Shown: piece after piece, positions 52,501 through 56,559 of the stretch | Numbering within the stretch: position 1 is the first letter of the stretch | Layout of the letters: each line of letters begins with the position of its first letter | DNA from: Candidatus Petromonas tenebris | GTDB lineage: Bacteria > Bacillota > Clostridia > Peptostreptococcales > Caminicellaceae | Assembly (NCBI GenBank): GCA_014236755.1 | Contig: JACCKY010000018.1 | Coordinates: forward strand, 1 to 56,559 | Reading direction: 5' to 3' | DNA: 56,559 bases | Notes under the pieces: generated by a model | The model's database searches: none | What the model was told of the DNA's origin: nothing | What the model saw: only the letters and a program-made list of their open reading frames with translations | Position numbers and translations under genes: made by a program

Positions 52501-52540
52501 AAAACAAAAGCAGTCAAGAGCAAAAGGGCGCCATGACTGC
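52501..52540 (-). terminator. Expression-platform terminator of the lysine riboswitch
   Basis: GCAGTCA (minus 52540-52534) pairs with TGACTGC (minus 52516-52510) and is followed by TTTTGTTTT at 52509-52501. It lies 30 bp after the aptamer and about 160 bp before lysC, as expected for lysine-dependent termination. Confidence 0.88.
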
Positions 52541-52570
52541 TGATAATCATCTAAACACCTTTCACCCTGT

Positions 52571-52754
52571 GTAAATTAGCTCTTCTGCGGAAGATTGGGC
52601 TATCAACCGAAGACAGTACTATACTTGTTTAGCATAGTCCCAACATATTGTTCTAGGGAAAAACAATATGTTTCGGCAGTCATACCTTTCCCTTAGCCAT
52701 ACGGTTCCCTTACCTAGGCTAAAGTACTCTTTATAACTGCGGCCTCTAATTCAC
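52571..52754 (-). ncRNA. Lysine riboswitch (L-box) aptamer
   Basis: Read on the minus strand, P1 forms between GTGAATTAG (52754-52746) and CTAATTTAC (52579-52571). The conserved junction reads AGAGGCCGCAGTTATAAAGA, followed by GGGAACCGTATGGCTAAGGG and AAAGGTATGACTGCCGAA, then a long ACATATTGTTTT/AACAATATGT arm, GGGACTATGC/GTATAGTACTGTC and AGAAGAGC near the 3' end. These match the L-box core. It sits between a strong promoter and a terminator upstream of lysC. Confidence 0.93.
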
Positions 52755-52786
52755 AACACAAAAGGAATAATTATTCATTTCTTCGT

Positions 52787-52815
52787 ATTTTAACACAGTT
52801 TTTGATCTTTGTCAA
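52787..52815 (-). promoter_or_regulatory. lysC promoter
   Basis: TTGACA (52815-52810) and TAAAAT (52792-52787) are 17 bp apart. Transcription would start near 52780, about 26 bases before riboswitch P1. Confidence 0.85.
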
Positions 52816-52889
52816 CTCTAATTTCAGTATTTGTCTATAGCTTTCTATTCTTTCTTACGACTTCGTCTCGTTTTACTGTTTGTGACTCT

Positions 52890-53099
52890 GCAATTTTGGG
52901 AAGGCGGCCTTCAAATCCCTATAATTGCTTCTGCTAGAATAGCAGCAACTATAACTATTATGAGTGGATAGTCCTGGAATGACATATGTGATGCACTGGA
53001 TACTTTCCGGTGTAGTTCCTACAATGATTTATTACGGATTACAAATTCTTTGAAAAAGTTTCAGATGAAGACGTGCATGGAAAGGAAGTTACTGCATAA
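52890..53099 (+). pseudogene. Degenerate C-terminal remnant of a membrane protein
   Basis: Three plus-strand phases carry consecutive protein-like pieces: GGLQIPIIASARIAATITIM, then TYVMHWILSGVVPTMIYYGL and EKVSDEDVHGKEVTA before a TAA. They read as hydrophobic helices ending in a charged tail, as at the end of a transporter, broken by at least two frame changes. A strong hairpin terminator follows at 53124. I cannot name the family. The stretch 52816-52890 shows nothing. Confidence 0.45.
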
Positions 53100-53123
53100 A
53101 AAATAATCTTTTATTTTAAATAT

Positions 53124-53160
53124 AAAAAAAGAGCCGGAGCAAAGCCCTGGCTCTTTTTTT
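53124..53160. terminator. Bidirectional terminator
   Basis: AAAAAAAGAGCC (53124-53135) pairs with GGCTCTTTTTTT (53149-53160). It serves the minus-strand transporter gene ending at 53173 and originally the plus-strand pseudogene. Confidence 0.9.
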
Positions 53161-53172
53161 ATTTATTAATAT

Positions 53173-53721
53173 TTAAAATAATCCATGGGTTACGGCTGAC
53201 CAGAATAAGAATAATCCTCCTATACCTATGAGTATGTTCAGCAGACCAGCCACCTTTATCATTTCAGGCTTAATTCCATGTAGTGCAATAACTAATGATA
53301 CCATCAATCCAATAATAAGTGCTAAAACTGTTCCTAAGGGCCAAACTAACCCTAGCTTAAAGGCTATAACAGTTAAGAAAACAGTCATAATTCCTACTGC
53401 ACCACAGAAATTTCCAAGCATCTTTTTGTCTCCACCATATCTGAAGTGGTTTGAAGCAACCAACCAGAAGAAACCATAAAGACCAAATACAGTACCAACA
53501 TATATAGACTTTGGTCCTGCAAAGCCAAAGGTATACATATAGATTGCAGTAAATACCTGAGCTACTCCTCCAAACCAAAAAGCCACATAGGATACCTCTT
53601 TACCGATTTCTGTATGATCTCCTCCTTTGGTCCCAATCCCAATTTGCTCAAGACCAAATACAAAAACGGTTATAACCAATCCTAAAACGCCCAATGCTTC
53701 AGGGTTCATAACATTAACCAT
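53173..53721 (-). CDS. GPR1/FUN34/YaaH-family transporter (acetate/succinate type)
   Basis: The 182-residue protein has six hydrophobic segments. Family marks are NPEALGVLGLVITVFVFGLE near the N-terminus (a divergent form of NPAPLGLxGF), FWFGGVAQVFTAIYMYTFG and FGLYGFFWLVASNHF. Known members (SatP, Ady2) carry acetate or succinate across the membrane. The N-terminal motif differs from consensus, so the substrate may differ. AAAGGAGG precedes the ATG. The leader contains a 111-bp inverted repeat at 53793-53903. It is followed by the bidirectional terminator. Confidence 0.7.
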   Translation of the reverse strand: MVNVMNPEALGVLGLVITVFVFGLEQIGIGTKGGDHTEIGKEVSYVAFWFGGVAQVFTAIYMYTFGFAGPKSIYVGTVFGLYGFFWLVASNHFRYGGDKKMLGNFCGAVGIMTVFLTVIAFKLGLVWPLGTVLALIIGLMVSLVIALHGIKPEMIKVAGLLNILIGIGGLFLFWSAVTHGLF

Positions 53722-53792
53722 ATTTTTCCCTCCTTTCTAATCAAAATTAGAATCTTTTAATAATTCATCAAATATTTTAATATGTAATCAAA

Positions 53793-53903
53793 AAATAAGT
53801 ACGACACAGCCCGTTTTTAACTCGGGCAAATGTCGCACTATTTCTACTGGTGCGGATAAAGGGTTTTATACCCAGATAGAAATATGACATATAGTACTTA
53901 TTT
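53793..53903 (-). repeat. Structured 111-bp inverted repeat upstream of the transporter
   Basis: AAATAAGTAC (53793-53802) pairs perfectly with GTACTTATTT (53894-53903). Inside are a GCCCG/CGGGC hairpin and a longer arm TATTTCTA plus CTGG pairing with CCAG plus TAGAAATA. GTGC and GCAC words could form a pseudoknot. On the minus strand the outer 3' arm runs into TTTTTTG, so it may act as a terminator or switch for the transporter gene. Confidence 0.55.
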
Positions 53904-54078
53904 ATGTTAAACAAAATATTTTCTACACAATTATACGATTTTTCGACAATACTTGTCAAAATTTTTTTGAAAAATTTTTTGCTTTTTTTGTTCATCTTTC
54001 TTTTGTTACTAAATATTGGATTAAGTATTGAAATATATTATAATTAAGCTAGAAAAACATTTTAAAAGAAGGAATATT

Positions 54079-55458
54079 ATGAATACTAATATAATTAATA
54101 TCAAATATACTTATTTAACAATTTTTATCAGTTTAGCTTCTATTATAGCAGCCATATTATTAAGGGCAGCTGTATATTGGGGACTGTTTGCAGGCTTTAT
54201 AGTTGCAGTAATAGTTTCTTTTATAAATGGGTATTCTTTAAAAGAAGTCTACAGTATGACTGTCACTGGCGTCAAAAGAGCGTTACTAGTCTTAATCATG
54301 CTCTCTTTGATAGGTATGCTTATCAGTATCTGGATGGCCAGTGGTACCATTCCCTCTATGATATTTTACGGCTTTAAATATTTGTCAGGAACAAACATCA
54401 TTTTAGCTGCATTCATCACATGCTCAGTTATATCCATGGTATTGGGAACAGCTTTAGGTACCATCAGTACTGTAGGGTCAGTTTTTTTAAGTCTAGCAAT
54501 AGGTTTGGGATTTCCCTTGGCACCCCTGGTAGGAGCCGTAGTGTCGGGATCTTATCTAGGGGATAGAACCTCACCAATGTCTAGCAGTGCAAATTTAACT
54601 GCCGTAATAACAGAAACCAATATAATCGATAACATTAAACATATGATGTCAACCACCATCCCTGTATTTTCCGTAACGGGACTAGTATATATGATTATTG
54701 GTAATAAGTTTGTAAGCAAAGCCGGTAATTTATATGAGATAGAATATATCCAAAACCTGTTGTCTTCAAATTTCAATATTTCTTTTATTTCCTTAATACC
54801 GCCTCTATTAATTTTGCTGACATCAGTTATTTTAAGACTACCCATAGTTAAGAGCATTGCAATAGGTCTCTCGGCCAGCGTTTTGATTTTTCTAATTAGA
54901 GATGGCGCTCTATTAAAAGACACCCTCTATATAGCAATTAACGGATATTATCCGATAGATAAATATATAGCAAAGATTATGGCCGGTGGAGGACTTATAT
55001 CAATGAAAAATGTACTACTGGTAATAATCTTCTCTACTGCCCTGAACGGTATCTTAGAGGGTACCAGAATGATTGCACCTTTGATCGAAAGATTTTCAAG
55101 CAGTATAACAAACTTTAAAAATCTCATACATAAAACCTCAATTTTGTGTATAGCCATATCAGTAATAACCTGTAACCAAACTCTTTCATCCATAATTCCG
55201 GGGCAGTATCTAAAAAAAACTTATGAAAATTTTTCTATTTCTCGAAATACTTTAGCTAGAACAATATCAGATACAGGGATAATTATAGTCCCTCTTATTC
55301 CCTGGAATGTAAATGCGATTTTAGTGTCATCAATCATGGGAATTTCTGCATTAAAATATATTCCCTTTGCTTTCCTTTGTTATCTATTGCCAATGCTTAC
55401 TTTTATTTATCCTAGTTTTAAAGGAACTCAAGTCAAAAGTAAGCAAGGACTGGAATAG
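54079..55458 (+). CDS. NhaC-family Na+/H+ antiporter-like transporter
   Basis: The ATG at 54079 with GAAGGA upstream gives 459 residues; the longer frame has no site. About 11 hydrophobic segments are seen. Family segments are WGLFAGFIVAVIVSFINGYS, TALGTISTVGSVFLSLAIGLG, VSGSYLGDRTSPMSSSANLTA (a conserved NhaC loop with Asp) and DTGIIIVPLIPWNVNAILVS. NhaC proteins exchange Na+ for H+, and relatives exchange malate or other organic ions. The gene is 66 bp upstream of the UPF0173 hydrolase gene. Confidence 0.88.
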   Translation: MNTNIINIKYTYLTIFISLASIIAAILLRAAVYWGLFAGFIVAVIVSFINGYSLKEVYSMTVTGVKRALLVLIMLSLIGMLISIWMASGTIPSMIFYGFKYLSGTNIILAAFITCSVISMVLGTALGTISTVGSVFLSLAIGLGFPLAPLVGAVVSGSYLGDRTSPMSSSANLTAVITETNIIDNIKHMMSTTIPVFSVTGLVYMIIGNKFVSKAGNLYEIEYIQNLLSSNFNISFISLIPPLLILLTSVILRLPIVKSIAIGLSASVLIFLIRDGALLKDTLYIAINGYYPIDKYIAKIMAGGGLISMKNVLLVIIFSTALNGILEGTRMIAPLIERFSSSITNFKNLIHKTSILCIAISVITCNQTLSSIIPGQYLKKTYENFSISRNTLARTISDTGIIIVPLIPWNVNAILVSSIMGISALKYIPFAFLCYLLPMLTFIYPSFKGTQVKSKQGLE

Positions 55459-55524
55459 AACTAAAAAAGTGTTCATTTCCACAAGGATTTAGACAAAACT
55501 AATTTTATTATAAGGAGTGATTTT

Positions 55525-56244
55525 ATGAAAATCAAATATTTAGGTCATGCCGGATTCTACATAGAGGATGGTGATTTCAAAGCCCTTATTGATCCTTTTC
55601 TATCGGGAAACCCTAAAGCAAAGGCTTCAGTAGATGAATTTGATGATATAAATTATATCTTTGTAACCCATGGTCATGGAGACCACTTGGGAGATACTGT
55701 GGAAATAGCTAAAAAGACTAGTGCTAGTGTAATCACAAACTTTGAAATATCTCTTTATTTAGGAGAACAAAATGTTACTACCCATCCAATGCATATTGGT
55801 GGAAGAACTAAGTTTGACTTTGGAACTGTAAAGATGACTACTGCACTCCATGGTTCAGGCATCCAAACTCCCAACGGAATAATATATGGAGGTAATCCCT
55901 GTGGTTTTATAATAGAGAGAAATGGCAAGAAAATATATCATGCCGGTGACACAGGACTTACTCTTGATATGAAGCTTCTTGAGGATGAAAACATTGATCT
56001 TGCAATACTTCCTATTGGCGGAAACTTCACTATGGATGTTGACGATGCTATAAGGGCAGTAGATTTCATCAAGCCTAAAAAGGTTGTTCCTATACACTAC
56101 GGCACTTTCCCTGTTATAGAAGCTTCTCCCGAAGCCTTTAAAAATAAAGTAATTAATGCGGAAGTAATTATACTAAAAGTGAATGGCGAATACACTTATA
56201 TCTGTTTAAATCTACCCACAAAAAGATATAATCATATTGATTGA
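55525..56244 (+). CDS. UPF0173 metal-dependent hydrolase, beta-lactamase fold
   Basis: The 239-residue protein starts [20 protein letters not shown] and has the metallo-beta-lactamase motif [10 protein letters not shown] near residue 50, a later [14 protein letters not shown] with the bridging Asp, and [13 protein letters not shown] with the last His. It matches the YtkL-like UPF0173 family, whose substrate is not established. ATAAGGAG precedes the ATG. It is followed by the EamA gene 43 bp on, so the three plus-strand genes may form an operon. Confidence 0.92.
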   Translation: MKIKYLGHAGFYIEDGDFKALIDPFLSGNPKAKASVDEFDDINYIFVTHGHGDHLGDTVEIAKKTSASVITNFEISLYLGEQNVTTHPMHIGGRTKFDFGTVKMTTALHGSGIQTPNGIIYGGNPCGFIIERNGKKIYHAGDTGLTLDMKLLEDENIDLAILPIGGNFTMDVDDAIRAVDFIKPKKVVPIHYGTFPVIEASPEAFKNKVINAEVIILKVNGEYTYICLNLPTKRYNHID

Positions 56245-56287
56245 AAAAGTCATAAAATAATATATACTTTAATAAGAGGTGTTTTTA

Positions 56288-56559
56288 ATGAGACAAGAAA
56301 GTAAAGGCATAGTGTTTATTCTTTTATCTTCATTCTTTTTTGCTGTTATGGCTGCTGCGGTCAAAGCCGTTCCCCATATACCGATTGCAGAAAAGATATT
56401 TTTTAGGAATCTGGTAGGCGTTTTAGTAATGGGAGCCATAATTATAAAAAATAAACAAAGTTTTATAGGTAGCAATATAAAACTTTTAACCTTAAGGTCT
56501 TTGTTCGGTTTATTAGGAGTGGTAGCATACTTTTATGCAATTTCAAAACTTCCTCTTTC
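56288..56559 (+). CDS. EamA/DMT-family transporter, N-terminal part
   Basis: The gene runs off the right edge; 90 codons are visible. It starts at ATG with AGAGGTG upstream and reads RQESKGIVFILLSSFFFAVM, then AAAVKAVPHIPIAEKIFFRN, and LRSLFGLLGVVAYFYAISKL. Three hydrophobic segments with the R-N and R-S-L-F-G-L pattern mark the drug/metabolite transporter superfamily. The substrate is unknown. Confidence 0.82.
   Translation, partial: MRQESKGIVFILLSSFFFAVMAAAVKAVPHIPIAEKIFFRNLVGVLVMGAIIIKNKQSFIGSNIKLLTLRSLFGLLGVVAYFYAISKLPL

Overview
The window looks like a chromosomal segment of a low-GC, Gram-positive, anaerobic, endospore-forming Firmicute of the Clostridia type. Shine-Dalgarno sites are strong (AGGAGG) and coding is AT-rich. 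There is a full set of sporulation genes (spoIIE, spoVG, spoVT, yabP, yabQ, a spoVB-like flippase, yabS and yabT), a class I (iron-sulfur) two-subunit fumarase, and a B12-dependent methylmalonyl-CoA pathway. I cannot name the genus from sequence alone.

Positions 1-12,180, almost all on the minus strand, hold carbon metabolism. One block encodes a CoA-transferase, a split methylmalonyl-CoA mutase, its MeaB chaperone GTPase, the epimerase and the start of a methylmalonyl-CoA decarboxylase/carboxyltransferase subunit, which together interconvert succinate and propionyl-CoA. A second block encodes the fumarase subunits, a malic enzyme, an AspT/YidE-type transporter and a DUF3870 protein, consistent with dicarboxylate use. 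The spacers between these genes carry several long structured inverted repeats.

Positions 12,181-43,578 follow closely, by gene order, the Bacillus subtilis purR-spoVG-glmU-prs-pth-mfd-spoVT-yabM-yabN-yabO-yabP-yabQ-divIC-yabR-spoIIE-yabS-yabT-tilS-ftsH region, read on the minus strand. Differences are: no hprT between tilS and ftsH; six tRNA genes and a ppx gene between yabR and spoIIE; an HU gene and a 2.7-kb island of decayed genes (IS66 remnant, ABC ATPase fragment, radical-SAM/SPASM peptide-maturase fragments, stranded HU tail) between yabN and yabO; and an incomplete ABC importer plus a PrsA-type foldase between spoVT and mfd.

Positions 43,579-56,559 hold murC (plus strand), a CLC protein lacking the usual gating glutamate, a hypothetical membrane-anchored protein, an LCP protein, a crotonase, aspartokinase under a lysine riboswitch, an acetate-transporter-family protein, an NhaC-like antiporter, a UPF0173 hydrolase and a partial EamA transporter, with two pseudogenes.

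The most unusual signals are non-coding. (1) Three dispersed 110-118-nt elements share one branched secondary structure and short conserved core motifs while their outer stems differ in sequence but stay complementary. (2) A repeat family is built of degenerate 7-bp units, with three longer copies sharing ends. (3) At spoIIE an inverted repeat places the anti-Shine-Dalgarno arm inside the promoter -10 region and ends in a T-run; yabP shows a similar layout.
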